DNA of 64,000 nt from Methylobacterium sp. 2A. GTDB lineage: Bacteria > Pseudomonadota > Alphaproteobacteria > Rhizobiales > Beijerinckiaceae. The notes under the pieces were generated by a model. That model worked only from the letters and a program-made list of their open reading frames with translations, did not search any database and was not told the origin of the DNA. The stretch spans positions 248,001 through 312,000 of the forward strand of contig NZ_VUOK01000021.1 of assembly GCF_009806555.1 (NCBI RefSeq). Reading direction: 5' to 3'. Below are positions 9,003 through 16,554 of the stretch, in pieces. A program made the position numbers and the translations under genes. Numbering within the stretch: position 1 is the stretch's first letter; every line of letters starts with the position of its first letter.

Positions 9003-9935
9003 ATGCGCATCGCCTTCATCGGTCAGCAGGATTTCGGGAAGGCCGTCCTGGAGGCGTTCCTCCAGCGCGGCGACACGGTGGCGGGCGTGTTCTGCGCACC
9101 GGAGAAGCCCGGGGCCAAGCCGGATGTCCTGAAGACCGCCGCCGAGGAGAAGGGTCTCCCGGTCTTCCAGTTTCCGAGCCTGAAGAGCCCGGAGGCCGAG
9201 GAGGCCATGCGTGGCCTCGATGCCGATATCGGCATCATGGCCTACGTCCTGCAGTTCGCGCCGCAGAGCTTCGTCACGATCCCGAAGCACGGCACGATCC
9301 AGTATCATCCGAGCCTGCTGCCCCGGTATCGCGGCCCGTCCTCGATCAACTGGCCGATCGCCCGGGGCGATCTGCAGACCGGCCTCACGATCTTCCGGCC
9401 GACCGATGGCCTCGATGAGGGACCGGTGATCCTCCAGAAGACCTGCGCGATCGGCGCCGACGCGACCTTGGGCGAGGTGTATTTCGACAACCTTTTCCCG
9501 ATGGGCGTCGACGCGATGCTGGAGGCAGCCGACCTCGTGGTGTCGGGCCAGCATGTCGAGATCGATCAGGACGAGGACGCGGCGACCTACGAAGGCTGGT
9601 TCCGCGCCGCGGAGGCCGAGATCCATTGGTCGGCCCATGCGGAGCAGATCTTCAACCTGATCCGCGCCGCCAACCCTGCCCCCGGCGCCTGGACGACCCG
9701 GGGCGGCCAGAAGCTGCAGATCTTCGATTCCTGCCTGCACCCGGTCCGGCGCCTGAGCGACGTGAAGGGCAAGCCCGGCGAGGTGATCGCGATCGACGAC
9801 GCGGGTTTCACCGTCTGCGCGCAGGGCGGCCAGATCGAGATCCGGAAGGTCAAGCCGGAGGGCGGCAAGAAGGTCGCGGCCGCCGACTACGCCCGGGAGA
9901 CCGGGCTCACCTTGGGGCAGGCGCTCGGCCGCTGA
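9003..9935 (+). CDS. Formyltransferase resembling 10-formyl-THF dehydrogenase hydrolase domain
   Basis: This 310-residue protein has a formyl_trans_N domain (about 1-180) and a Fmt-like C-terminal domain (about 200-305). The signature is QYHPSLLPRYRGPSSINW. It resembles the N-terminal hydrolase domain of 10-formyltetrahydrofolate dehydrogenase (ALDH1L type) more than Met-tRNA formyltransferase, with matching blocks around DGLDEGPVILQK and YFDNLFPMGVDAM. His102 and Asp138 align with the catalytic His and Asp. The usual Fmt Asn is Gln100 (Ile in mammalian FDH). The ATG at 9003 was chosen because the FIGQQDFG nucleotide-fold strand starts there. Next to frc it may handle formyl groups between formyl-CoA, folate and formate; that is inference. 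Confidence 0.75.
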   Translation: MRIAFIGQQDFGKAVLEAFLQRGDTVAGVFCAPEKPGAKPDVLKTAAEEKGLPVFQFPSLKSPEAEEAMRGLDADIGIMAYVLQFAPQSFVTIPKHGTIQYHPSLLPRYRGPSSINWPIARGDLQTGLTIFRPTDGLDEGPVILQKTCAIGADATLGEVYFDNLFPMGVDAMLEAADLVVSGQHVEIDQDEDAATYEGWFRAAEAEIHWSAHAEQIFNLIRAANPAPGAWTTRGGQKLQIFDSCLHPVRRLSDVKGKPGEVIAIDDAGFTVCAQGGQIEIRKVKPEGGKKVAAADYARETGLTLGQALGR

Positions 9936-9942
9936 CCGAGAC

Positions 9943-9966
9943 AGAGGCGCCATCCCACGCGCCTCT
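9943..9966 (+). terminator. Hairpin after the formyltransferase gene
   Basis: Arms AGAGGCGC and GCGCCTCT form a perfect 8-bp stem with an 8-nt loop, starting 7 nt after the stop codon. There is no U-tract, so termination may be weak. The rest of the gap up to 10239 shows no gene and must hold the promoter of the next gene. Confidence 0.45.
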
Positions 9967-10239
9967 GACGCGCACGTCGCCCGGTCTGGCTTGAGCGGGC
10001 TCGGCCAGGCGCGTGCCGCCCAGACGCCGCAGGGCTCCGCAATCCTGGCTTGCCAGGCCGCCGACCATTTCAAAGTGGCATCACAGAAATAAGGATGGGG
10101 CCGCTCATTTCGGCCGCGCGATGCGATAGCATCAAGTCCTGTCGCGCGCATCGAAGTCGATCCCCGGGCGGATGATCGGATAGTCATCGACGATAGACGA
10201 TGCAGACTTCGCGACATCCCGGGATCGAGGGGAACAGCG

Positions 10240-11061
10240 ATGACGTATCGTTTCGAGGCCGGCCGCATCTATCGCATGCCGACGCATTTCGGGCCGGCCC
10301 CGGGGCCGCGCCAGAAGCCCGACGGTATCGGCGGTGATTCCAAGGACAGTCCGCGACGGCTCTCGCTCGCGGCCAGCTTCTTGACCGATGCGGCGCGACT
10401 CGAGGGCCATCTGCCTGAAGGGTTCAGCCTCTCCGGCGAGCCGGTCGTAACGGTGGAATGCCACTACCTGACCGGGATCGAATGGTTGGCGGGTCGCGGC
10501 TACGCGATGATCCACGTCCATTGGCCGGTGACCTTCAAGGGCGCCCGGGACGCGGCCACCGGCCGTTTGCTGGCCGTCGTCTGGGAGAACCTCGCCGATC
10601 CGATCATCACGGGGCGCGACGAGATCGGGCATCCCAAGCTGTACGCGGAGATCGCCGAACCGCGTCTATGGGAGGGCGCACAGGTCTGCACAGCCGGGTG
10701 GATGGGCTTCCGCTTCCTCGATCTCACCGTCTCCGCGCTGCGCGACGCGTCCGGTCCGGGCCCCACGCCCGCTTCGGACGGAACCCTGATGGTGAAGTAC
10801 ATCCCGCGGACCGGGGCCTGGGGTGAGGCCGAAATCCATCAGGTCACCCTGACGCCGCTCGCCGATCCGCACGTCACGATCGATCGTCGACAGATCGGCG
10901 ATGCCACGGTGCGCTTCCACCGCGCCGCATGGTCGGACCTGCCGACCATGGCGCATGTCGTCAACGCCCTGGCGGATCTGCCGGTGATCGAGCCGCGCGG
11001 CGGCTCCGTGGTGCATTCGCACGGCGGCAAAAGCTTCCTCGACCAGCGCGTGCTGGCCTGA
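10240..11061 (+). CDS. Acetoacetate decarboxylase-like protein
   Basis: This 273-residue protein has the ADC fold signature in its middle. The segment ADPIITGRDEIGHPKLYAEI aligns with the GRE..YPKK region of clostridial acetoacetate decarboxylase. Lys133 sits where the Schiff-base lysine (Lys115) is found, so enzymatic activity is possible. Other ADC-like blocks are FSLSGEPVVTVECHYL and AMIHVHWPVTFKG. The ATG at 10240 has GAGGGGAACAG upstream. The real substrate is unclear: many bacterial ADC-fold proteins are not acetoacetate decarboxylases. Its location between frc and oxlT suggests a role in small organic-acid metabolism. Confidence 0.75.
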   Translation: MTYRFEAGRIYRMPTHFGPAPGPRQKPDGIGGDSKDSPRRLSLAASFLTDAARLEGHLPEGFSLSGEPVVTVECHYLTGIEWLAGRGYAMIHVHWPVTFKGARDAATGRLLAVVWENLADPIITGRDEIGHPKLYAEIAEPRLWEGAQVCTAGWMGFRFLDLTVSALRDASGPGPTPASDGTLMVKYIPRTGAWGEAEIHQVTLTPLADPHVTIDRRQIGDATVRFHRAAWSDLPTMAHVVNALADLPVIEPRGGSVVHSHGGKSFLDQRVLA

Positions 11062-11100
11062 TCGGCAAAGGCAAGGCGGCCCTGCGGGCTCCCGGTGAAA

Positions 11101-11763
11101 TCACCGGCTCTTGTCGCTCGCCGCGTTCAATCCGTATCCGCGAAAGCGCTCCACGGTCGCGTCGATCTCGTGACCCGACAGGATGGCCGGCGTGCCCACC
11201 TGCAGCGCGACCGCGTATTGGTGACAGAGCGTTTCCAGCTCGACGGCGAGCCAGAGGGCCTTCTCCAGGCTCGCTCCGGCGGCGATCATGCCGTGATTGG
11301 CGAGCAGGCAGACATTGCGATCGACCAGCGCCGCCAGCGCCAGCTCCGACAGTTCGGCGGTGCCGTAGGGCGCATAGGGCGCGCAGCGGACGCTGGGGCC
11401 GCCGAAGGCCGCGATCATGTAGTGGACCGCCGGGATTTCCTTTCGGCACAGCGCGAAGGCGGTGCAGTAGACCGGGTGCGCGTGGACAACCGCGCCGCAA
11501 TCCGAACGGGACGCGAGGATGTCCCGGTGGAAGCGCCATTCCGATGACGGCTTCTGGTCCGCGGGGTGCGTGCCGTCGAACTCCAGGGGCACGACATCCT
11601 CGGGCCGCATCCGGGCGGTCGGCAGGCCCGAGGGCGTGATCAGCAACCCATCGCGGAAACGCACCGAGACGTTGCCCGAGGTGCCGCGGTTCAGGCCCTG
11701 CGCGTCGAGCTCCCGCGCCGCCGCCACGACGCTCTCCCGCGCGATCCGCTCGTCCCTGTCCAT
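11101..11763 (-). CDS. Class II aldolase/adducin family protein
   Basis: This 220-residue protein is a zinc-dependent class II aldolase of the L-fuculose-phosphate type. It has the N-terminal GLNRGTSGNVSVR phosphate-binding loop, SSEWRFH with the acidic residue, VVHAHPVY with two zinc-binding His, and CLLANHGMIA with the third His. The start ATG at 11763 is preceded by CGGAG; an upstream ATG at 11802 lies inside a terminator hairpin and is unlikely. The natural substrate cannot be told. It converges with the ADC-like gene and lies downstream of oxlT, separated by a terminator. A short palindrome (CCGGTGAAATCACCGG) covers the shared 3' end. Confidence 0.85.
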   Translation of the reverse strand: MDRDERIARESVVAAARELDAQGLNRGTSGNVSVRFRDGLLITPSGLPTARMRPEDVVPLEFDGTHPADQKPSSEWRFHRDILASRSDCGAVVHAHPVYCTAFALCRKEIPAVHYMIAAFGGPSVRCAPYAPYGTAELSELALAALVDRNVCLLANHGMIAAGASLEKALWLAVELETLCHQYAVALQVGTPAILSGHEIDATVERFRGYGLNAASDKSR

Positions 11764-11803
11764 GCCCGATCTCCGGAAGGCCCGGGCCTCGGGTATGCGC
11801 AAA

Positions 11804-11829
11804 AGCCCGGCGCCGTAAAGCGCCGGGCT
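11804..11829 (-). terminator. Rho-independent terminator of the oxlT gene
   Basis: Read on the minus strand, AGCCCGGCGC and GCGCCGGGCT form a perfect 10-bp GC-rich stem with a 6-nt loop, followed by TTTTG. It lies 23 nt after the oxlT stop codon. Confidence 0.8.
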
Positions 11830-11851
11830 CGCGTCGTGCGTGCGGCTGGAC

Positions 11852-13129
11852 TTACTGGGCCAGCGCCGGGGCGAGGCTCGCCTCGGGCTTCCTGGTGTAG
11901 GCCGCGCGCATCGGCTTCAGCACGAAGAGCGCGAGCAGCGCGGCCAGGATGTTGAGCGCCGCCGCCGCCAGGAACACCGCGTGCCAGCTCCCGGTCATCG
12001 TGGTCAGCACGCTGGTATAGGGCACGATCAGCGCCGCCGTCCCCTTGGCGGTGTAGAGCAGCCCGGCATTGGTGGCCGCGTATTTCGAGCCGAACGTGTC
12101 ACCGCAGGTCGCCGGGAACAGGGAGTAGATCTCGCCCCAGGCGAAGAACACGAGGCCGGTCAGCAGCACGAAGGCGATCGGGTTATGGCCGAGCTGGCTC
12201 AGCGCGTAGATCCCGAGGCCCTCGATCGCGAATGAGAGGAACATCGTGTTCTCGCGGCCGATATGGTCGGAGACCCAGCCGAAGAACGGCCGCGTCACGC
12301 CGTTGAGCACCCGGTCGAGGGTCGCCGCGAAGGTCAGCGCCGGCAGGGTGATGCCGAGCAGCGAGACCGGCACGTCGGCGATCATGAAGTCCTTGGCGAT
12401 GGGCCCGAGCTGCGCGGTCGCCATCAGGCCGCCCGCGGCCATCATGACGAACATCGCGTACATCACCCAGAAGATCGGGGTGCGGACCATCTCGGCCGGC
12501 TTGTAATCCCGCTTCGACTGGCTGACGCGGGCGATTTCGGGCACCTGGCCCTTGGCGGGCGCGCGCAGGAAAAGGGCGATCAGCATCACGATGAGGCCCT
12601 GCCCGATGCCGAAGGTGAAGAAGGCGGCCTCGTAGCCCTGCGCCTTGATCATCGCCTGGATCGGCACGACGGTCAGCGCCGAACCCGCGCCGAAGCCCAT
12701 CGCGGTGATGCCGGCGGCGAGGCCGCGGCGGTCCGGAAACCACTTCAGGGAGTTGCCCACGCAGGTGCCGTAGACGGCGCCGGCCCCGGTCCCGCCGATC
12801 GCGGCGGCGACGTAGAGCATGGTGAGCGACTCGGCGTAGGAGTTCATCACCCAGGCGATGCCGCAGAGCAGGCCGCCGAACAGGGTGACGATGCGCGGGC
12901 CGTACTTATCGACGAACCAGCCCTCGATCGGCACCAGCCAGGTCTCGGTCACCACGAACAGCGTGAACGCCACCTGGATCGCCGCCCTGTCCCAGCCGTG
13001 ACGCTCCTGCATCGGGTTCACGAAGAAGGTCCAGCCGTATTGCATGTTGGCGATCATGCACATGCAGACGACGCCGAAGGCGAGTTGCAGCCATCGGCCG
13101 CTCCCCACGGGTGTGCGGATCTCGGACAT
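11852..13129 (-). CDS. oxlT: Oxalate/formate antiporter (MFS, OxlT type)
   Basis: This 425-residue major facilitator protein has about twelve membrane helices, beginning GRWLQLAFGVVCMCMIANMQ. Regions typical of OxlT are YGWTFFVNPMQERHGW in helix 1-2, WFVDKYGPR as the conserved loop 2-3 motif, and LLYTAKGTAALI in helix 11, whose lysine corresponds to the essential substrate-binding lysine. It would exchange external oxalate for internal formate, feeding frc-dependent oxalate breakdown. The ATG at 13129 was chosen because an upstream extension to 13294 has no family similarity. It is divergent from the GntR gene and probably regulated by it. Confidence 0.9.
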   Translation of the reverse strand: MSEIRTPVGSGRWLQLAFGVVCMCMIANMQYGWTFFVNPMQERHGWDRAAIQVAFTLFVVTETWLVPIEGWFVDKYGPRIVTLFGGLLCGIAWVMNSYAESLTMLYVAAAIGGTGAGAVYGTCVGNSLKWFPDRRGLAAGITAMGFGAGSALTVVPIQAMIKAQGYEAAFFTFGIGQGLIVMLIALFLRAPAKGQVPEIARVSQSKRDYKPAEMVRTPIFWVMYAMFVMMAAGGLMATAQLGPIAKDFMIADVPVSLLGITLPALTFAATLDRVLNGVTRPFFGWVSDHIGRENTMFLSFAIEGLGIYALSQLGHNPIAFVLLTGLVFFAWGEIYSLFPATCGDTFGSKYAATNAGLLYTAKGTAALIVPYTSVLTTMTGSWHAVFLAAAALNILAALLALFVLKPMRAAYTRKPEASLAPALAQ

Positions 13130-13604
13130 ACGCTTCCCTCCTGACGGATTATATTTTTTGCGGTCTGTTTTCAGCACCCTGTATGCCCTGCCCGGTCCCG
13201 TTACGGCAGAACAAAACGGCGGTCGTACTTCAAAAAATTCTTGAACGTTGATCAAACGAGGTCTTCCGCGACGAAGCATCTCGTTGCACGACACGCTCGA
13301 CTACATTGGTCGACGGTATGCCAGAAGGATGGTGCTTATATTGAGAGCATGTGTCAATCGAACATGCAGAAAAATACATGTTCTGCATTCGGGATTAAGG
13401 GCGTCGGCTGCGACGTGGTGCAGGGGTGCGCGTCGCATCCTGGCGTTTCGTTCGATCGAGCGCGGGGCCACACGTTCTCGTCACAGGTCTGTGGGACCCG
13501 TTCGCTGTCGACTAGGATCTCGGTAAGGTTTGGGGTAGTCCGCTTGTAAGCGCACGACTGAGAATGCGTGCGGTACATCATGTGCGTGAGCCGCTGGACC
13601 AGGG
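13130..13604. other. 475-bp divergent control region between oxlT and gntR
   Basis: The region is more AT-rich than the flanking genes and contains a cluster of symmetric motifs (13314-13388). It has no credible gene. It must hold the promoters of oxlT and gntR. A GTATGCC motif also occurs near 13180, close to the oxlT start. Confidence 0.6.
13314..13388. promoter_or_regulatory. Cluster of inverted repeats, candidate GntR operators
   Basis: Three overlapping inverted repeats are seen. GCATGT (13347-13352) pairs with ACATGC (13362-13367). GAACATG (13360-13366) pairs with CATGTTC (13377-13383). ATGCAGAA (13364-13371) pairs perfectly with TTCTGCAT (13381-13388). A GTATGCC-type decamer, CGGTATGCCA, lies at 13314-13323. 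Together they look like a multi-site operator for the adjacent GntR regulator. Confidence 0.5.
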
Positions 13605-14297
13605 ATGTCGAACTCCGAACCGCTGAGCGTCAAGCCGATCGTCGCCAGTTCAAGTCTCCGGACCTTGGCATACGAAGCGCTGAAGACAGCCATCACCAAC
13701 ATGGATATCTACGGGCGACCGGACGAGGTCAGGCTCGACGAGCGCAAGCTCTCGCAGGATCTCGGCGTCAGCCGAACACCTGTTCGTGAGGCGCTGACGG
13801 TTCTGGAACAGGAGGGATTTGTCCGCTCGGAGGCACGGCGCGGCGTCTTCGTCATCAAGAAGAACAAGCGCGAGATCGTCAACATGATCCACGCCTGGAC
13901 GGCGCTGGAAAGCATGGCGGCACGCCTCGCCTGTACACGCGCCACGGACGCGCAACTGCGATCCCTGCGCGATGCATTTCCGGAGTTCTTCGAGGGACAG
14001 CCGTCCGAACATATCGACGAATATTCCGACGCCAACATCCGCTTTCATCAGCGGATCATCGCGCTGGGTCACTGCGAGGCGATCGCTGATCTGACCAGTA
14101 ACCTGCTCATGCATGTCCGCGGGATCCGCAGCACGGCCCTGCGTCAGGGCGACCGGGCCGAGCGCTCGATCCGCGAGCATGTCGCCATCATCGCCGCCCT
14201 CGAAGCGCGGGATGCCGATCTGGCGGAGCGCCTCGTGCGTGAGCACGGTCTGGGCTTGGCGCAGCACGTCGACACGTACGGCGACTATCTCGACTGA
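13605..14297 (+). CDS. GntR-family regulator (FadR/FCD subfamily)
   Basis: This 230-residue regulator has an N-terminal winged helix (about residues 18-82: LRTLAYEALKTAI, then VRLDERKLSQDLGVSRTPVR and EALTVLEQEGFV). It has a C-terminal all-helical FCD domain. The FCD metal-site pattern is visible: Asp in EYSDANIRFHQRII with His, then IREHVAIIAALEA and REHGLGLAQHV. FCD regulators sense small carboxylates. Divergent transcription from oxlT makes oxalate, formate or a related acid a reasonable ligand, and GTATAC-like sites near frc and oxlT are candidate targets. Regulation is inferred. Confidence 0.88.
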   Translation: MSNSEPLSVKPIVASSSLRTLAYEALKTAITNMDIYGRPDEVRLDERKLSQDLGVSRTPVREALTVLEQEGFVRSEARRGVFVIKKNKREIVNMIHAWTALESMAARLACTRATDAQLRSLRDAFPEFFEGQPSEHIDEYSDANIRFHQRIIALGHCEAIADLTSNLLMHVRGIRSTALRQGDRAERSIREHVAIIAALEARDADLAERLVREHGLGLAQHVDTYGDYLD

Positions 14298-14599
14298 TCG
14301 ACGCGCTGGTCGCCCGGCGGAACGCATAGGAATTTTCCGGGCGTGATGACGGCTTGAATCGTCTCCGCGTCGACGGCCGAACCCTGTCGCGGCAACGCAG
14401 CATAACCTTCGATGGAAGAGACGCTCTCGGCCGCGCAGAGCGCATGCTCGCCGCGTCTCAAGCTCGCAACAAACGAGAGGCCGGTCGGACATGCATGCTT
14501 CGCATGATCGGCATTCCGTATTTGGCATACCACGCTGCAGGGCGGCATGCCATTTGACGCGTCGCAACATCAGCCGGACGGCCGCCTCGGAGTTCCCCA
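14298..14599. other. 302-bp intergenic region after gntR
   Basis: I see no gene here. The region contains a symmetric TGGCATACCA at 14523-14532, related to the candidate GntR sites elsewhere in the oxalate module, and an ATGCATGC-rich stretch near 14490-14505. It probably carries the promoter for the small downstream frame at 14600. Confidence 0.45.
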
Positions 14600-14752
14600 A
14601 TGATCGCCAGCTTCCTCATCCTCTTCGTCGCGTTCGCCATCTGCCAGGCTCTGCTGACGGTGAAGTTCGCGGATTTCCTGAGCTCCAACGATCGCGTCGG
14701 AACCCCTGCTGCCGGCGCCAGCCGCCCGATCGCCTCGGCCAAGCTTGCCTGA
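14600..14752 (+). CDS. Small membrane protein (50 aa, tentative)
   Basis: A 50-codon frame starts MIASFLILFVAFAICQALLT, a single hydrophobic helix. A polar tail ends with IASAKLA. A CGGAG ribosome-binding sequence lies 8 nt before the ATG. Codon use is typical of local genes. No family is recognised. It may be a genuine single-pass inner-membrane microprotein or a chance frame. Confidence 0.4.
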   Translation: MIASFLILFVAFAICQALLTVKFADFLSSNDRVGTPAAGASRPIASAKLA

Positions 14753-14780
14753 TCCGGATTTGCGCGCACGGCGCTGACTG

Positions 14781-14840
14781 CGTAGGGTTAACGCTTTCCT
14801 CGGAACTTCCCGTTAGGGTCAACGCAGAGTTGACCCAACG
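14781..14840. promoter_or_regulatory. Repeated GGGTyAACGC motif and hairpin upstream of the HD-GYP gene
   Basis: The sequence CGTAGGGTTAACGC (14781-14794) recurs as CGTTAGGGTCAACGC (14811-14825). The second copy forms a hairpin: GGGTCAAC pairs with GTTGACCC across a 5-nt loop, and the stem extends to CGTT/AACG with one bulged A. It ends 15 nt before the GTG start, right at the ribosome-binding site. It may be a tandem operator or a 5' UTR structure. Confidence 0.45.
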
Positions 14841-14855
14841 GGCGAGGGAGCAACC

Positions 14856-15935
14856 GTGTCGGCCCTCCGTGCTGTATCGCGATACGCGGACCAGCCCTTC
14901 GTTCTGCTGATTTCGGATCGGCCGACGGAGCGTGCGGCCCTGGAACGAGCCATTGCCCTCGTCATGGATTGCCGCGCCGCCGAATCTGACGCGGCGCTCC
15001 CAGCGGCGCGTCCCCACCTCGTCATTCTCGATGTGCCACCGGATCGCGCCGTCGCACTGGAACGGGATTTTCGGTGGTCGAGGCCCCCGGTGCCGTGTCT
15101 GCTTCTGGCGCGCGGCGAGCCCGCACCCCTGACGCGCGCGCATCTGCGCCAGCTTCCCGCCACCGCACCGCGCCAGGTCGTCCTGGCCGATGCCTTCGCG
15201 ATGATCGAGGAGGCGACGCGTTCGGCCGAGACGCGCAAGCGGCGGCTCGGGGAGCACGTGGCGGGGGCAACCGCGATCGTCGCGGACCTGTTCGACAGCG
15301 CCGCGCTCGGCGCCGGGCTTCAGCGCGCCGACGTCGATCGAGGCACGGAACTGGTGCTGGCTGCGGTGTCCGACGTCGGCATCGGCGCCTGGCTCGAAGC
15401 GGTCTGGCGTCACGATATCGGGGTCTATCAGCACACGCTGGGAGTCGCCGGCCATGCGGCGACCCTTGGGTCGCAGATCGGCCTGAGCCGCAATGATCTC
15501 CGCCGCCTCGTACGCGCCGCGTTGCTGCACGATATCGGCAAATCGCGGATTCCCGTCGATATCCTGAACAAGCCCGGGCCGCTCAATCCCGAAGAAATTC
15601 GGTTGATGCAGCGTCATCCGGAGATCGGCGCGACGCTGCTGGCCGCACAGGGCGACATCGAGCCCGAAGTCATCGACGTCGTGCGCCATCACCATGAGCG
15701 CCTCGATGGGACAGGCTATCCCGACCGCCTCGCCGGCGCAGCCATCAGCGATCTCGTGCGGATCATCAGCATCTGCGACGTCTTCTCGGCGCTGACGGAG
15801 CGGCGGACCTATCGACAGCCCGCCAGCGGTCCTGAAGCGCTGGCGATCATGGTCGAGGCCCGGGGTCACCTCGATCCGGATCTTCTGCGCGCATTCTCTC
15901 CGGTCATGCTCGGAAACTCCGCCCTGGCCGCCTGA
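14856..15935 (+). CDS. HD-GYP domain protein (putative cyclic-di-GMP phosphodiesterase)
   Basis: This 359-residue protein has an N-terminal degenerate receiver-like domain (about residues 14-120) lacking a clear phospho-acceptor pocket (VILDVPPDR occupies that place). An HD-GYP domain follows (about 175-345). The HD motif is ALLHDIGKSRIP, the second is HPEIGATLL, and the GYP motif is intact in HHHERLDGTGYP. Such enzymes hydrolyse cyclic-di-GMP in the cytoplasm and so affect motility and biofilm. The start is GTG at 14856 with GAGGGAG 6 nt upstream. Upstream symmetric repeats may control it. Confidence 0.88.
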   Translation: MSALRAVSRYADQPFVLLISDRPTERAALERAIALVMDCRAAESDAALPAARPHLVILDVPPDRAVALERDFRWSRPPVPCLLLARGEPAPLTRAHLRQLPATAPRQVVLADAFAMIEEATRSAETRKRRLGEHVAGATAIVADLFDSAALGAGLQRADVDRGTELVLAAVSDVGIGAWLEAVWRHDIGVYQHTLGVAGHAATLGSQIGLSRNDLRRLVRAALLHDIGKSRIPVDILNKPGPLNPEEIRLMQRHPEIGATLLAAQGDIEPEVIDVVRHHHERLDGTGYPDRLAGAAISDLVRIISICDVFSALTERRTYRQPASGPEALAIMVEARGHLDPDLLRAFSPVMLGNSALAA

Positions 15936-16056
15936 TCGACGTGGCACCTCTGCCACGCCCCCTGCAAACCGCCTGATGCGGTCCACAGCCGCCGCGCTTT
16001 CGCCGCAACCCGACTGGAGGGAGGCGCCCGATCGCCGAAACATCACCGTCCGGACC

Positions 16057-16554
16057 GTGCCGAACCTCACCCGCCTCCTCGCCGCCGCGCTGCTGCTCGT
16101 CCTGACCGGATGCGGCGGCCTGACCTTCTCGCCGGAAGAGCCTGCGGTCGAGAATGCCACGCATGCGGCCGTGCTCGACGAGGTGGCGGCCGCCGCGGCG
16201 ATCTCGGCCTACCGCGTCCAGCACGGGTTGAGCCCCGTCGTGGTCGATCCGGTGCTGGTGAAGGCCGCGGCCTTCCAGGCCGGCAACAATGCCCGCCACG
16301 GGCAGCTCAGCCACGAGATCGGCGGCAGCTTCACCTCGCGCATGGCTTCGGCCGGGCTCGCGAAGTCCTGGGCGGCTGAGAATCTGAGCGCGGGCTCCGA
16401 GACTTTGGAGCAGGTGCTCGCCCGCTGGAAGGCCAGTCCGGAGCACAACAAGAACATGCTGCTCCCGCAGATCCGCCGGATCGGCATCGCCCGGGTCGAC
16501 GCGCCCACCACGCGCTACAAGCGTTTCTGGGCGCTGGTGATGGCGGGCGGCTGA
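16057..16554 (+). CDS. CAP/SCP-domain lipoprotein
   Basis: From the GTG at 16057 the protein (165 aa) starts with a textbook lipoprotein signal, LLAAALLLVLTGC, followed by a CAP/SCP/PR1 domain. Conserved elements are AISAYRVQHGLSPVVVDPVL, the metal-site His in ARHGQLSHE, AAENLSAG and SPEHNKNMLLPQIRRIGIA. Bacterial CAP lipoproteins are periplasm- or surface-facing and of uncertain function. The ribosome-binding site is weak; an upstream ATG at 15976 would give an implausibly long charged leader. It converges with recJ, with no intergenic space. Confidence 0.8.
   Translation: MPNLTRLLAAALLLVLTGCGGLTFSPEEPAVENATHAAVLDEVAAAAAISAYRVQHGLSPVVVDPVLVKAAAFQAGNNARHGQLSHEIGGSFTSRMASAGLAKSWAAENLSAGSETLEQVLARWKASPEHNKNMLLPQIRRIGIARVDAPTTRYKRFWALVMAGG

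Noticed and set aside
7302..10268. 988-codon minus-strand open frame across frc and the formyltransferase
   Set aside because: It is antisense to two genes with clear families. Long antisense frames are expected at this GC content, and its translation is Arg/Leu/His-rich without domains.
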